This document shows positions 1 to 9,489 of a DNA stretch of 49,701 nucleotides, piece after piece. Location: the NCBI GenBank assembly GCA_025463055.1, contig JAOAPV010000095.1:1-49701 (forward strand), read 5' to 3'. Source of the DNA: Candidatus Acidiferrum typicum (GTDB lineage: Bacteria; Acidobacteriota; Terriglobia; Acidiferrales; UBA7541). Every line of letters starts with the position of its first letter. The stretch's first letter is position 1. The position numbers and the translations under genes are program-made. The notes beneath the pieces are model-generated. The model saw only the letters and a list, made by a program, of their open reading frames with translations, did no database searches and was not told the DNA's origin.

Positions 1-3000
1 CCGAAGAGCTCGCCAGAAACGAAAAACATCCCTACATCGCCCGCGTCCCCACGCGCCCCGATGAACTGCTCGGCCCCGCTTCGCCCAGCGATGTTCACGA
101 CCTCTACGCCATGCTTCGCGAGGCCAAAGGCGTGGATTTCACCCACTACAAGCAGACCACGCTGCAACGCCGCATCAAGCGCCGCATGGTTGTAAACCAG
201 GCGGACCGGCTCGAAGATTATGTGCGATTCATCAAGCGCAGTCCCAAGGAACTCGACGAGCTGTACCGCGACGTCTTGATCCATGTCACCGGTTTCTTTC
301 GCGACCCTGCCGCCTTCGATTCCTTGCGCAAACAGGTATTCCCTACGCTCGTAAAGAACCGCAAGCCTTCCCATTGGCCCCTCCGCGTTTGGATTCCCGG
401 TTGCTCCACTGGCGAAGAAGCCTACTCCATGGCCATCGCTCTGTTGGAGTACATTGGCCCGAACAACGCCAACGTCTCGGCCGCTCCCAATTCCCGCGCC
501 GTTCAAATATTCGCAACCGATATCAGCGATGCTGCGCTGGACCGCGCGCGCGCCGGCGTTTACCCAGAGTCCGTTCTTGCCGATCTTCCAGCTCCGCGCC
601 TGAAGCGCTTCTTTACTCGCGTCGACAAGGGTTATCAGGTTCACCAATCCGTCCGCGAACTCTGTATTTTCGCCAAGCAAAACATCACCAAAGACCCGCC
701 CTTCTCAGGTCTCGACTTGATCAGTTGCCGCAACCTCCTGATCTATCTCGGTCCGGAATTGCAAAAGCGCGTCATCCCCACCATGCACTACGCGCTCAAG
801 CCCGGCGCTTACCTCATGTTGGGTGGTGCCGAAAGCTTGGGAGTATTTGCCGACTACTTCACGCTCGTCGATAAGAAGTACAAGATTTATCAAAAGAAGA
901 CTACCGGCGCGCGCTTGGTTACCTACTTCACTGGCGTGGATTATTCTTTGCGTCGCCAGATAGAGCCTAAATCAGGAAAAACTCCGCCTTCCGGCCTCGG
1001 CATTGAGAAACAAGTCGAGCGCGAGTTGGTTAGCCGGTTTGTTCCCGCCAGCATCGTCGTTAATTCAGAAATGCAGATTGTCCAGTTCCGCGGCAAGACC
1101 GGCGCCTATCTGGAACCAGCCACCGGCAATCCTACCTTCAGCTTGTCAAAAATGGCCCGCGAAGGTCTCCTGATCGACCTGCGCGCCGCTATACACACGG
1201 CCAAAAAGGAAAACATCCCCGTCCGCAAGGAACGTGTCTCCATCCAATCTAATGGCGGCACCCGCGAAGTAAATTTCGAAGTTATTCCCATCCGGCCAGA
1301 GGCCTCCCACGAACTTTTCTATGTCGTCGTCTTCCAGGACGCGCCCGCCGGCTCTCCCTCTCGTGCGGTTTCCAAACGATCGGCGGCGCAGCAGGCCCGC
1401 AAAGAGCTCCCCCTCGCGCGTCAGAATGAACGCCTCTCTCGCGAGATAAGCCAACTTCGCACCCAGTTGCAATCCTTGATTGAAGAACACGAAACCACTG
1501 CGGAAGAGTTCAAAACCGCCAACGAGGAAGTGCTTTCCTCCAACGAAGAGCTGCAAAGTACTAACGAGGAATTGGAAACCGCCAAGGAAGAGCTCCAGTC
1601 CAGCAATGAGGAGCTGACCACCGTCAATGAAGAGCTACAAAACCGCAACCTCGAACTAAGCACCGCCAACAACGACCTCCTCAACGTCTTGGAAAATGTC
1701 AACATTCCCGTGGTCATCGTCGACAACGACGTCCGTATTCGCAGGTTTACGCCTGCCGCTCAAAAGCTTCTGAACCTGTTAGCCGGTGATGTGGGGCGCT
1801 ACTTAAGTGAGATTCGTCCCAACCTTGAGCTCCCCAACCTGGAGGAGATCGCCCGCCAAACAATTGAAACTAGCAGTCTTCAGGAGCTGGAAGTACGCGA
1901 TTCCGCCGGTGTCTGGCACCTGTTGCGTTCTCGTCCTTACAAAACCTTCGAAAGCAAAATCGAAGGGGCCGTTATCAGCTTTCAAGACATCGATGCTCTC
2001 AAGCGCCTCGTAGAGGAGACCCGCGCCTATGCCGACACCCTCATCGAGACCGCCCGCGAAGCCATCTTGATTCTGGATGCCAATCTCAATGTCTTAGTGG
2101 CCAACCCTTCCTTCTATAGCGCCTTTCACGTCTCGCCCACGCGAACCGTTAATCGCCCCATTTTCGAGCTTGGTAACCGCCAGTGGGACATTCCTGGCCT
2201 TCGCAAGTTGCTGGAGACCATCATCCAGGACAAAACCCGCGTCGATGATTTCGAAGTGCGCCACGAATTTGAGCACCTCGGCGAACGCGTCATGATTTTG
2301 AATGCCCGCCGTCTCAGCACAAAACAGTCCTTGATCTTCCTCTCCATTGAAGACGTAACCGAACACCGCAAATCCGATGAAGCTCTCAAGGTACAGACCG
2401 ACTTGCTGAAGCAATCCGAAGACAGCCTGCGCAGGCTTTCCGCTTACCTCATGACCCTGCAGGATGAGGAGCGCCGCCGCATCGCCCGCGAGTTGCACGA
2501 TTCCACCGGCCAAAAACTCGCCGCCGCAAAGCTGCAGCTCGATAGCCTGGTGAAATCCGGAAACCTTAAGTCCTATGAAAAGGTCATTGCGGAAACTTCT
2601 CAGTGGATTGACGAGTGCTTCCAGGAGGTTCGCACCCTTTCGCAGCTTTTGCATCCGCCTCTGCTGGATGAAGCTGGCTTGCTCTCCGCAACCCGCTGGA
2701 TGGTGGAAGGTTTTTCCGCTCGCGCCAAAATGCAGGTGGACTTTCAAATCCTAGGAGAGATTGGCCGTCTGCCTCAGCAAGTCGAGCTGGCTCTCTTCCG
2801 CGTGATTCAAGAGTCGCTTAGCAACATTCGTCGCCACTCCGGCGCCAACAAAGCACAAATAAAATTGGCGCGCAGCGACGGCTCCATCTCCCTCGAGATT
2901 CGCGACAACGGAAAGGGAATGCCGCCTGAATTGTTGTCGAGTTCCCGCAACAGAAAGCAGGTTATCGGCGTAGGCATTCTGGGGATGAGAGAGCGATTGG

Positions 3001-3092
3001 CCCAGCTAGGCGGAACACTGGAAATCGAATCCAGCAAAAGCGGCACCGCCGTAAAAGTTTCCCTCTCCGTGCGCGCCGCCGCCGCCCGTTAA
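1..3092 (+). CDS. CheB/CheR-type methyltransferase-PAS-histidine kinase fusion (5' end outside window)
   Basis: The reading frame is open to the left edge (codons from base 3), so the protein starts outside the window; the ATG at 111 is internal, because residues before it match the usual linker between CheB and CheR. Order seen: CheR methyltransferase (about 110-900; SAM motif WIPGCSTGEEAYS, then SCRNLLIYLG), a PAS-like segment, a long NEEL/STNEEL coiled coil (about 1400-1660) typical of CheB-CheR fusions, two PAS domains (about 1670-2000 and 2020-2370), a HisKA_3 dimerisation domain (RELHDSTGQ, His codon at 2496) and a HATPase_c domain (DNGKGMPPE, GVGILGMRERL). This is a soluble sensor kinase of the NarX/DegS catalytic type. 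An upstream CheB methylesterase domain is expected from the family but is not visible here. No partner receiver gene follows within the window. Confidence 0.93.
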   Translation, partial: EELARNEKHPYIARVPTRPDELLGPASPSDVHDLYAMLREAKGVDFTHYKQTTLQRRIKRRMVVNQADRLEDYVRFIKRSPKELDELYRDVLIHVTGFFRDPAAFDSLRKQVFPTLVKNRKPSHWPLRVWIPGCSTGEEAYSMAIALLEYIGPNNANVSAAPNSRAVQIFATDISDAALDRARAGVYPESVLADLPAPRLKRFFTRVDKGYQVHQSVRELCIFAKQNITKDPPFSGLDLISCRNLLIYLGPELQKRVIPTMHYALKPGAYLMLGGAESLGVFADYFTLVDKKYKIYQKKTTGARLVTYFTGVDYSLRRQIEPKSGKTPPSGLGIEKQVERELVSRFVPASIVVNSEMQIVQFRGKTGAYLEPATGNPTFSLSKMAREGLLIDLRAAIHTAKKENIPVRKERVSIQSNGGTREVNFEVIPIRPEASHELFYVVVFQDAPAGSPSRAVSKRSAAQQARKELPLARQNERLSREISQLRTQLQSLIEEHETTAEEFKTANEEVLSSNEELQSTNEELETAKEELQSSNEELTTVNEELQNRNLELSTANNDLLNVLENVNIPVVIVDNDVRIRRFTPAAQKLLNLLAGDVGRYLSEIRPNLELPNLEEIARQTIETSSLQELEVRDSAGVWHLLRSRPYKTFESKIEGAVISFQDIDALKRLVEETRAYADTLIETAREAILILDANLNVLVANPSFYSAFHVSPTRTVNRPIFELGNRQWDIPGLRKLLETIIQDKTRVDDFEVRHEFEHLGERVMILNARRLSTKQSLIFLSIEDVTEHRKSDEALKVQTDLLKQSEDSLRRLSAYLMTLQDEERRRIARELHDSTGQKLAAAKLQLDSLVKSGNLKSYEKVIAETSQWIDECFQEVRTLSQLLHPPLLDEAGLLSATRWMVEGFSARAKMQVDFQILGEIGRLPQQVELALFRVIQESLSNIRRHSGANKAQIKLARSDGSISLEIRDNGKGMPPELLSSSRNRKQVIGVGILGMRERLAQLGGTLEIESSKSGTAVKVSLSVRAAAAR

Positions 3093-3274
3093 GCCCCACT
3101 AGGCTGTTTGTGATGGGCTCCGGACGAACCCAAGCGACGCGATACTGACCTGACAACGTTTCCCACCGGGCGTGCGGCGCTGCTATTTCTCAACTTCCGA
3201 GTACCCCGTCATCCACCCAGAATACCCGCAAGGCTTCCAACAGGGTGAGGAACGGAATGCCAGACCGGTTCAAG

Positions 3275-5392
3275 TTATCGGAAGTTCTCCACAAGAAGGA
3301 TGTCACTATTTGGCGCCTCCCGTTGTGTGTAAAGGATTGTCCCATTGCTCGGGGAGACGGCTAATCCCGGCGCTTCCAGGACTGGACGGTTCCCCACATC
3401 GAACACTCGCGTAGTGCGGCGGGTTGTGATGTTGAAGAAAACGATCCCAGGTTTCGCTGTCATGTCGAGGTAATAAATGCCGTTCTCGACCACCGCCCAA
3501 TTGCCCCAGTAACCTGCTTCCAGAGAGCTTATGAGCTCGATCTCTTCACCGCCATTAGTCGGAATGCGCCATAATCCGGGAAGGGTCCGGCCTTTTGCAT
3601 AATAGAGGAATCTACCGTCGGGCGATTCGAACGCTGCAAATCCGCCGTGACGTGTCACTTGCACAGCGGGTCCACCTGCCGACGGCATCTTCCATACTTC
3701 CCAACGGCCGGCGCGATCCGACGCGAAATATATCCAACGCCCGTCTCGCGACCAACTTGGCACGTTGTCGCTCGATGGTTCCGTGGTGAGCCTACGAGGC
3801 GAGCCGCCCTGAGAATCCATTACAAAAATGTCTGCATTGCCCGCAGCGAGAGAGTCGAAAGCAATCCGTTGTCCGTCGGGCGACCAACGTGGAGTTCCAG
3901 CTACACAGTTGAAGTGGGTTAACTGAATGAGGCCGCTCCCGTCGCTCTGGCACATCCAGACTTCATAAGCGCCGCTGCGGGTGGATTCGAAGGCAATTTT
4001 ATTTCCATCAGGCGAGAACTGAGGACCGCTATCCATCCTGGTGGAAGATATGAACCTATCGGGAGGACTGGCCGAAAACAATGAATTAAGCTTCCTCCTC
4101 CAGATGTTGAGATTCGTCGTCTGGCGCACATACACTAATCGGTTTCCTCGAATCGAAGGTTCCACTCCCTCTTGACCAAACTGCAGCCGTTCTGGCTCAC
4201 CTCCACGAAGGGATATCTTCCAAAGCCAACCAGCATCTCCGACCCAACCAGCTTTTGCGAAAACGATATCTCGGCCGTCAGGGGTCCACGCTAGACCCCA
4301 GTTGTATGTAACACCCCAGAAAAGACGTTGCTCCTCTCCTCCCGAGGCCGGCACCGTGTAGATTGACTGGACTTCCTGCGACGATCTGTTGAAGGCTATT
4401 GTTTGACCATCAGGGGAGAATGCAGGACTGAAATCACTACTCGAAAACAGCGGGGAAGTCAGTCTGCGAACTTCGAGCGAATCGAGCGATAGGAGAAAAA
4501 TAGAAGAAGCATGCTCGTTACGGGATGCATGGTCAGAAAAAGCGAGTAACTTCCCATCTGGTGACCACGAGAGGCGGCCTAGGCACCAAAACACTTCGTA
4601 GAACTCTTGTTCCTCCCAAAGAGTCTTGCGCACTCTGCGCTCAGCGCCACCCAATGCGGGAATGATGTAAATGCCTGTCTCACCTTTTAGAATGCGACCG
4701 AATGCGATGTAGCGGCCATCGGGCGACCAAACCGGATTGAAGTCGATTGACGCCCCCTTGGTCACTCGTAGCGCTTCCCCAGTCCCGACGAGCTTCACAT
4801 ATAAGCTGAAGTGAGGGCCGGCTCCACCGTTCCAAGCGAAGGCCAAATGCTGGCCGTCTGGCGAAAGACTTGGGGAAAATTTCTCGCCTACGTTGGTGAC
4901 TACAGGGATTACAACCGGATGAACTGGTTTGGATTTAAACGAATGGCTGTAGTACAGAAAAGACACCGCAAGAGTACACGCCGTCAATCCGCCTAAAACA
5001 GCGTTTCTCGTGGACAGCCAGTGCCACGGTCTGGGCTGGGCTGACGGAGTCGCGGCCGGCATCTCAACATTGCCAATGAAGCGATATCCTCGGCGAGCGA
5101 GTGTTTCGACGAAGATGGGCGTTTCCGCCGATTCGCCCAGCGCATCGCGCAACCTCTTGATGGCGGCATTCAGGCCATGATCGAAGTCGACGAAGGTGTC
5201 CGCCGGCCAGAGCTTTCTGCGCAATGCTTCTCGGGTGACGACTTCTCCCGGCCGTTCAAGAAGCGCGGCCAATACTTGAAAGGGCTGTTCCTGGAGCTTT
5301 ACCTTCTGTCCGCGCTGGCGCAGTTCCCCGGTGTGAAGATTCACCTCGAACGTACTAAAACGGATAATTCGGAATAAGGGATTGGCTGACAC
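3275..5392 (-). CDS. Winged-helix DNA-binding protein with TolB-like beta-propeller
   Basis: An OmpR/CadC-type winged helix comes first (FEVNLHTGELRQRG ... KLQEQPFQVL ... ARRGYRF), then one transmembrane segment (AVLGGLTACTLAVSFLYY), then about nine TolB/PD40 propeller blades with the repeated SPDGxxIAF core. By family this is a membrane one-component regulator: DNA-binding head in the cytosol, propeller outside as probable sensor. I chose the GTG at 5392 (705 aa) because GAGGAA lies 6 bases upstream and the winged helix begins about 10 residues in. The frame stays open to an ATG at 5602 (775 aa), but that extension has no family features. It converges with the kinase gene to its left. No target gene is evident. 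Confidence 0.9.
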   Translation of the reverse strand: MSANPLFRIIRFSTFEVNLHTGELRQRGQKVKLQEQPFQVLAALLERPGEVVTREALRRKLWPADTFVDFDHGLNAAIKRLRDALGESAETPIFVETLARRGYRFIGNVEMPAATPSAQPRPWHWLSTRNAVLGGLTACTLAVSFLYYSHSFKSKPVHPVVIPVVTNVGEKFSPSLSPDGQHLAFAWNGGAGPHFSLYVKLVGTGEALRVTKGASIDFNPVWSPDGRYIAFGRILKGETGIYIIPALGGAERRVRKTLWEEQEFYEVFWCLGRLSWSPDGKLLAFSDHASRNEHASSIFLLSLDSLEVRRLTSPLFSSSDFSPAFSPDGQTIAFNRSSQEVQSIYTVPASGGEEQRLFWGVTYNWGLAWTPDGRDIVFAKAGWVGDAGWLWKISLRGGEPERLQFGQEGVEPSIRGNRLVYVRQTTNLNIWRRKLNSLFSASPPDRFISSTRMDSGPQFSPDGNKIAFESTRSGAYEVWMCQSDGSGLIQLTHFNCVAGTPRWSPDGQRIAFDSLAAGNADIFVMDSQGGSPRRLTTEPSSDNVPSWSRDGRWIYFASDRAGRWEVWKMPSAGGPAVQVTRHGGFAAFESPDGRFLYYAKGRTLPGLWRIPTNGGEEIELISSLEAGYWGNWAVVENGIYYLDMTAKPGIVFFNITTRRTTRVFDVGNRPVLEAPGLAVSPSNGTILYTQREAPNSDILLVENFR

Positions 5393-6169
5393 GGGAACTT
5401 CCTCGGGGCCGAAGTTTAACACTTTTCGGCTACAGTTCCGACTTCTGGTCATCCGGTATGAGGTTCTAAGAAGAATGAGGTCTTGATCCTTATTTTTATC
5501 GAGACGACACACTTCTTCAAAAGCTTCGAGCCATCGGGTAAGAGACTCTACCTTCTTGCTCGGCTGCCGTCTGGTCGGCCAACCGGAAGTAATCCGTTTC
5601 ATCCGTCATGCGGCCCGCCGGCGGCCATCCTTCCGCCTTCGGCGTGATATAGCGTTGAGCGCTCTGTTCAAACGAACGGTGTTGTAATGCTCTACGTAAC
5701 CCTAACAAGCCCACACTCACATCAACGTCGTCCGCAACAATGGGACAACCAAGTCTGGCTATTCATGGCCCGCCTCCTCCTCCCGCTCCCGCACGAACCA
5801 AAAGGTTCAACCCCTGCCGCTGTTGCATTCTCGAAAGGTGAATTTACTATTGCTTTATCACCAAGCCCGTGGTATGCTCCTTCATGTCAGCCCAAACAAT
5901 CCCCGTAACTCCTTTCTTTCTTATTACATCCCTCCAGGCCGAGCCTTATCAATCACTTACACACTCTTTTGCGCAACGGGAACTCACTATCTCCTCTGTT
6001 CTCTGTGGCTTCCGCACTCTTTTAACGTCAATAGGGGGTGGTACCCCCCCCCAATATTTGTGGTCTCCTACCGTGAACGCCTGTCGCTTTTCGTGCCTCC
6101 GCTGGATGGTGCGCCGCCCGAAATGGGTCTTTGCTGGTGGCAGCACTCTCAGGTGAGGAATAGCTTTTC
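5393..6169. other. Intergenic stretch with one copy of a dispersed repeat
   Basis: About 780 bases lie between two divergent genes. Short open frames here (for example 5687-5908 and 5823-6530) have no family features and the second runs into brkB-like coding sequence. The only structure I see is repeat copy A at 5926-6050, annotated separately. The promoters of the winged-helix gene and of the BrkB-like gene should lie here, but I could not pick convincing boxes. Confidence 0.6.
5926..6050 (+). repeat. Dispersed repeat copy A (about 125 bp)
   Basis: This copy aligns with the complement of 48231-48354 with only one single-base length difference. Conserved blocks are ACATCCCT (5926-5933), CTCTTTTGCGCAACGGGAA (5964-5982), GCTTCC (6008-6013), CACTCTTTT, then GTCAATA followed by a G-run/C-run hairpin (about 6034-6050). 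The spacers between blocks differ in sequence but keep exactly the same length (30 and 25 bases). By hand about 90 of 125 positions match. Confidence 0.75.
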
Positions 6170-7225
6170 ATGGCACAGAACCGATTTGGAACCCGAATCG
6201 AGGAGCCAGCCGCTCCCGAAACAAAATCTCCAGAACAGCGGCGTCTGCCCGACCAACCGCGTCGCGCGCCGCAGCGCGACCCGGCGCCGGACCGCGAGTC
6301 CGCTACCACGCCCAAGCCCTTCGCTTGGCGTCCCAAACCGATTTACGAACTTCTCAAAGCCACCTATGCCGAATGGAGCAAAGACAAAGTTCCTCGCATG
6401 GGAGCCGCCCTGGCGTATTACACAATTTTTTCTCTCGCCCCGCTTCTGGTCATCGCCATCGCCATCGCCGGCTTCGTTTTCGGCCAGAAGGCTGTACAGG
6501 GGCGAATCACAGACCAAATTCAGGGACTAGTTGGCCCCGATAGCGCGCATGCCGTCCAAACCATGATCCAGTCAGCTCACAAACCGGCACACGGCGTATT
6601 CGCCACCATCTTCGGCGTCGCCGTTTTACTACTCGGTGCATCCGGTGTTTTCGCAGAGATGCAGGATGCGCTAAACACGATTTGGAAAGTCGACACGACC
6701 TCCAAAACCGGAGCTTGGAATTTGGTGAAGGCGAGATTTCTGAGCTTTGGAATGGTCTTGGGTATCGGATTCTTGCTGCTGGTCTCCTTACTGCTCAGCG
6801 CGGCGTTGTCTGCGGTTGCCGCCTTTGCTTCTGAATTTCTTCCCATTCCGCCGGCCGCGCTCCATGCCATGGATTTTGTTTTCTCCCTTCTCTTTATCGC
6901 CGGCCTGATGGCCATGATCTTTAAATTGCTTCCCGACGTACCGGTTCCGTGGAGCGATGTATGGGTCGGCGCAACAATCACTTCCCTGCTGTTCACGGCC
7001 GGCAAATTCCTCATCGGCTTTTACATAGGCCATAGTGTCACCATGTCTGCTTATGGCGCAGCCGGTTCCGTGGTCATCATTCTTGCGTGGATTTATTATT
7101 CCGCGCTGATCCTCTACTTCGGCGCGGAATTCACTCGCGTCTATTCCACCCGCTGCGGCTCGCACCGCAGCCCGGAAACAAAGCATGCCGTTCGAGCCGC
7201 AAACGCGGCGGCCAACGTAGCGTAG
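6170..7225 (+). CDS. YihY/virulence factor BrkB family membrane protein
   Basis: The 351-residue protein has a proline- and charge-rich cytosolic N-terminus (about 50 residues), then the YihY/BrkB core beginning KDKVPRMGAALAYYTIFSLAPLL and five to six hydrophobic segments, with the family-typical GASGVFAEMQDALNTIW and YGAAGSVVIILAWIYYSALILYFGAEFTR. Family members are inner-membrane proteins once called ribonuclease BN; their transport or export role is unsettled. The ATG at 6170 follows AGGTGAGG at suitable distance. The gene stands alone. The poorly conserved N-terminal tail is longer than in many relatives. Confidence 0.93.
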   Translation: MAQNRFGTRIEEPAAPETKSPEQRRLPDQPRRAPQRDPAPDRESATTPKPFAWRPKPIYELLKATYAEWSKDKVPRMGAALAYYTIFSLAPLLVIAIAIAGFVFGQKAVQGRITDQIQGLVGPDSAHAVQTMIQSAHKPAHGVFATIFGVAVLLLGASGVFAEMQDALNTIWKVDTTSKTGAWNLVKARFLSFGMVLGIGFLLLVSLLLSAALSAVAAFASEFLPIPPAALHAMDFVFSLLFIAGLMAMIFKLLPDVPVPWSDVWVGATITSLLFTAGKFLIGFYIGHSVTMSAYGAAGSVVIILAWIYYSALILYFGAEFTRVYSTRCGSHRSPETKHAVRAANAAANVA

Positions 7226-7369
7226 ATGCGCGTTACGCCACAAGAAGCCGCGGGCAGACAGTAAGCTGACGAGACAACGAGTAGGAGAATTGGCAGCATA
7301 AAATCGATTTAAAGATGCCAAGGCGCGGACTTGGCGTTACAATGCGCCTCTGTTGCGGAGGTCGCATTG

Positions 7370-7801
7370 ATGATTCGCAGACTGACGCCGCGCTTGGCTT
7401 CTATATTTTTCGCGTGTACGTTTTTTGTGGGCGTGTTGTCTTCCACTGCTTCGCTCCGCGCGCAAAATAAACTTTCGACGAAGTGGGAAGAGCTCACCGC
7501 GCAAGATTTTCGCCAGGCAATTCAGCAGGCCAAAGGCACGTGCCTGCTTCCCTTCGGCATTCTGGAAAAGCACGGGCCGCATCTGCCGCTCGGCACGGAT
7601 TTATTGAATGTGCGCTACGCTTCGCTGCAAGCGACTTCGCATGAGTACGCGGTAGTTTTTCCCGAATATTATTTCGGCCAAATCTTTGAAGCCAAACACG
7701 AACCGGGGACCATCGCGTACAGCATGGAATTACAGTTGCGCTTGTTGCACGGTTTGAAGGCGTCGGCAATTACATGGATGTGCGGCGGCTGGCGACCGTA
7801 G
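7370..7801 (+). pseudogene. Creatininase-family amidohydrolase, N-terminal fragment
   Basis: The ATG at 7370 has a clean GGAGG (7357-7361) and starts a signal peptide (MIRRLTPRLASIFFACTFFVG ending near LRAQ). The creatininase start follows, with the metal-binding run GILEKHGPHLPLGTD and later EPGTIAYSMELQLRLL. Family members are about 240-270 residues and carry further metal ligands and a GHGGN segment. Here homology stops near base 7750 and the frame then reads foreign sequence to a stop at 7801. A secreted creatininase-like enzyme has therefore lost its C-terminal half; activity is very unlikely. The downstream half is replaced by an unrelated oxidoreductase fragment. Confidence 0.8.
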
Positions 7802-8235
7802 GGATCGATGACGCGACCATCAGCCCCGATTCACCCATCGTGCTCACGCTGAAAGTTTTGTATGCGTATCCGGGTTTACCGACAGAAGAGCAAGGACGTC
7901 GCGGCCGCACCGAAATGCTTGGCACATCCTTCCGCGATTACGAACAGCGCATCCGCGAACAGTTCGACGCGATGTTTGCGCACGTGGGATTCGATGCGAA
8001 GCGGGACATCGCTGCAATCATCCTAAATCGCTGGGGACACGCCTACTTGAATCCGCAGCCCGGATTTTTCTTCGGGAGCAACGGGAAGCCCGCGCCGCGC
8101 GAGATTTTACGCAGCGCCCCATTCGGGCGCATCGCGTTTGCGAACACAGATTTGGCCGGCGCCATGGACCACCGCTACTCAATCCTGGAAGCGCATCGGG
8201 CAGTGGGTCAGCTCGTAGATCAAGTCCTGACCTAA
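7756..8235 (+). pseudogene. FAD/NAD(P)-binding oxidoreductase, C-terminal fragment
   Basis: In a different frame from the creatininase fragment, codons from 7756 read EGVGNYMDVRRLATVGIDDA, then PDSPIVLTLKVLYAYPG, RGRTEML, NRWGHAYLNPQPGFFFG and GRIAFANTDLAGAMDHRYS. From memory this is the C-terminal substrate/FAD-closing part of large bacterial FAD-dependent amine-oxidase-like proteins. The N-terminal dinucleotide-binding fold is absent. An ATG at 7774 could in principle start a 153-residue peptide, but I see no ribosome-binding site. I read it as a remnant; the exact oxidoreductase subfamily is uncertain. Confidence 0.7.
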
Positions 8236-8368
8236 TGTAATGGGAGCAAGGACTGCGTTCACCTTTGAGGCCGCACCGTCGAGAGTGCCGCGCCATGCCC
8301 AAAAATAAGAGCGACTTTCCGAGTGTCGCGTAATCCGTGTGAAATCAGGAGAGCGGGCCAGCGGGATG

Positions 8369-8374
8369 TATAAT
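8369..8374 (+). promoter_or_regulatory. Possible -10 box of the Ser/Thr kinase gene
   Basis: An exact TATAAT lies 12 bases before the kinase ATG. No good -35 is visible at 16-18 bases upstream. If used, the transcript would be nearly leaderless, which fits the absence of a clear ribosome-binding site. This is an inference from the sequence alone. Confidence 0.3.
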
Positions 8375-8385
8375 GCCGCGCACCG

Positions 8386-9489
8386 ATGGCGCTTACTTCT
8401 GGCACGAAATTCGGACCTTACGAGATCGGCTCCCCTATCGGTGCGGGAGGAATGGGTGAAGTCTACCGCGCCCGAGATCTACGCTTTGATCGCACTGTTG
8501 CGATCAAGGTCTTGCCCAGCCACCTGTCCGACAATGCCGAAGCGAAAGAGCGCTTCGACCGCGAAGCTCGGTCCATTTCAGCTTTGAACCATCCCAACGT
8601 CTGCCAACTCTACGACGTGGGGGCGCAGGACGGAATCAGCTATCTGGTGATGGAGTTCCTGGAGGGCGAGACGCTGGCCGATCGCTTGCACAAAGGCCCG
8701 CTGCCGCTGCCGCAATTTTTCAAAATTTCGGTAGAGATCTGCGAAGGATTAGAAAAGGCACACCGGAGCGGGGTGGTCCACCGAGATCTGAAGCCCGGCA
8801 ATATTATGCTGACCAAGAGCGGCCCAAAGCTGATGGACTTTGGCTTGGCGAAGCCGACTGTGCAGGTCGCCACGTCCGTATCCGGCCTCGGCGTAACCGT
8901 CAGTACGCCGGCCGCGAGTCAGCCGCTTACGGCGCAGGGCACGGTGCTGGGAACGTTTCAGTATATGTCGCCGGAGCAGGCGGAAGGCCGAGAAGCCGAC
9001 GCGCGTTCCGACGTCTTTTCGTTGGGAACGGTTCTCTACGAAATGCTGACCCGGAAGCGCGCTTTCGAAGGCAAAACCGCGGCCAGCGTAATGGCAGCGG
9101 TGCTGGAACGTGATCCTGCGCCAGTTTCCTCTATACAGCCCGCGGTTCCCGCAGCGCTGGATCGGACGGTGAAAACGTGCCTGGCGAAAGATCCTGACGA
9201 ACGATTTCAAACCATCCACGATTTAAAAATGCAATTGAAGTGGATTGCCGAGAGCGGCGATTCCGCTTCATCCGCGGCACTAGCCGCTCCGGCTGTGCGG
9301 GAAAAAGGAATACCAGACAAGGCGGCCTGGATCGTTGTATGCCTCCGTCGTGGATTGGTCGCCAGACGGACGCTACCTTTCCTACTATGCCTTCAACACG
9401 AAAAAAGGACGCGGAGAGAATTGGATTGTCCCTCTGTTTGGGGATCGGAAACCGTTCCAGGTTGCTCCCGTTGGCGCTTCGCAATATGA
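8386..9489 (+). CDS. Serine/threonine protein kinase (PknB type), C-terminally truncated
   Basis: A complete Hanks-type kinase domain covers about residues 12-280: glycine loop GAGGMGEVYRARD (19-31), VAIK with Lys41, catalytic loop HRDLKPGN (132-139), DFGLAK (151-156) and SPEQAEGREADARSDVFSLG. All catalytic residues are present. Acidobacterial relatives continue with a transmembrane helix and a TolB propeller, giving roughly 850-900 residues. Here the protein runs out of homology near residue 312 (base about 9320) and ends in about 50 out-of-frame residues. The end of the propeller follows in another frame (9332-9883). The soluble kinase may still be active; the sensing half is lost. Confidence 0.85.
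   Translation: MALTSGTKFGPYEIGSPIGAGGMGEVYRARDLRFDRTVAIKVLPSHLSDNAEAKERFDREARSISALNHPNVCQLYDVGAQDGISYLVMEFLEGETLADRLHKGPLPLPQFFKISVEICEGLEKAHRSGVVHRDLKPGNIMLTKSGPKLMDFGLAKPTVQVATSVSGLGVTVSTPAASQPLTAQGTVLGTFQYMSPEQAEGREADARSDVFSLGTVLYEMLTRKRAFEGKTAASVMAAVLERDPAPVSSIQPAVPAALDRTVKTCLAKDPDERFQTIHDLKMQLKWIAESGDSASSAALAAPAVREKGIPDKAAWIVVCLRRGLVARRTLPFLLCLQHEKRTRRELDCPSVWGSETVPGCSRWRFAI

Noticed and set aside
5823-6530. 235-residue plus-strand frame over repeat copy A
   Set aside because: It runs through the repeat into the well-supported BrkB-like gene in another frame and has no start signal.
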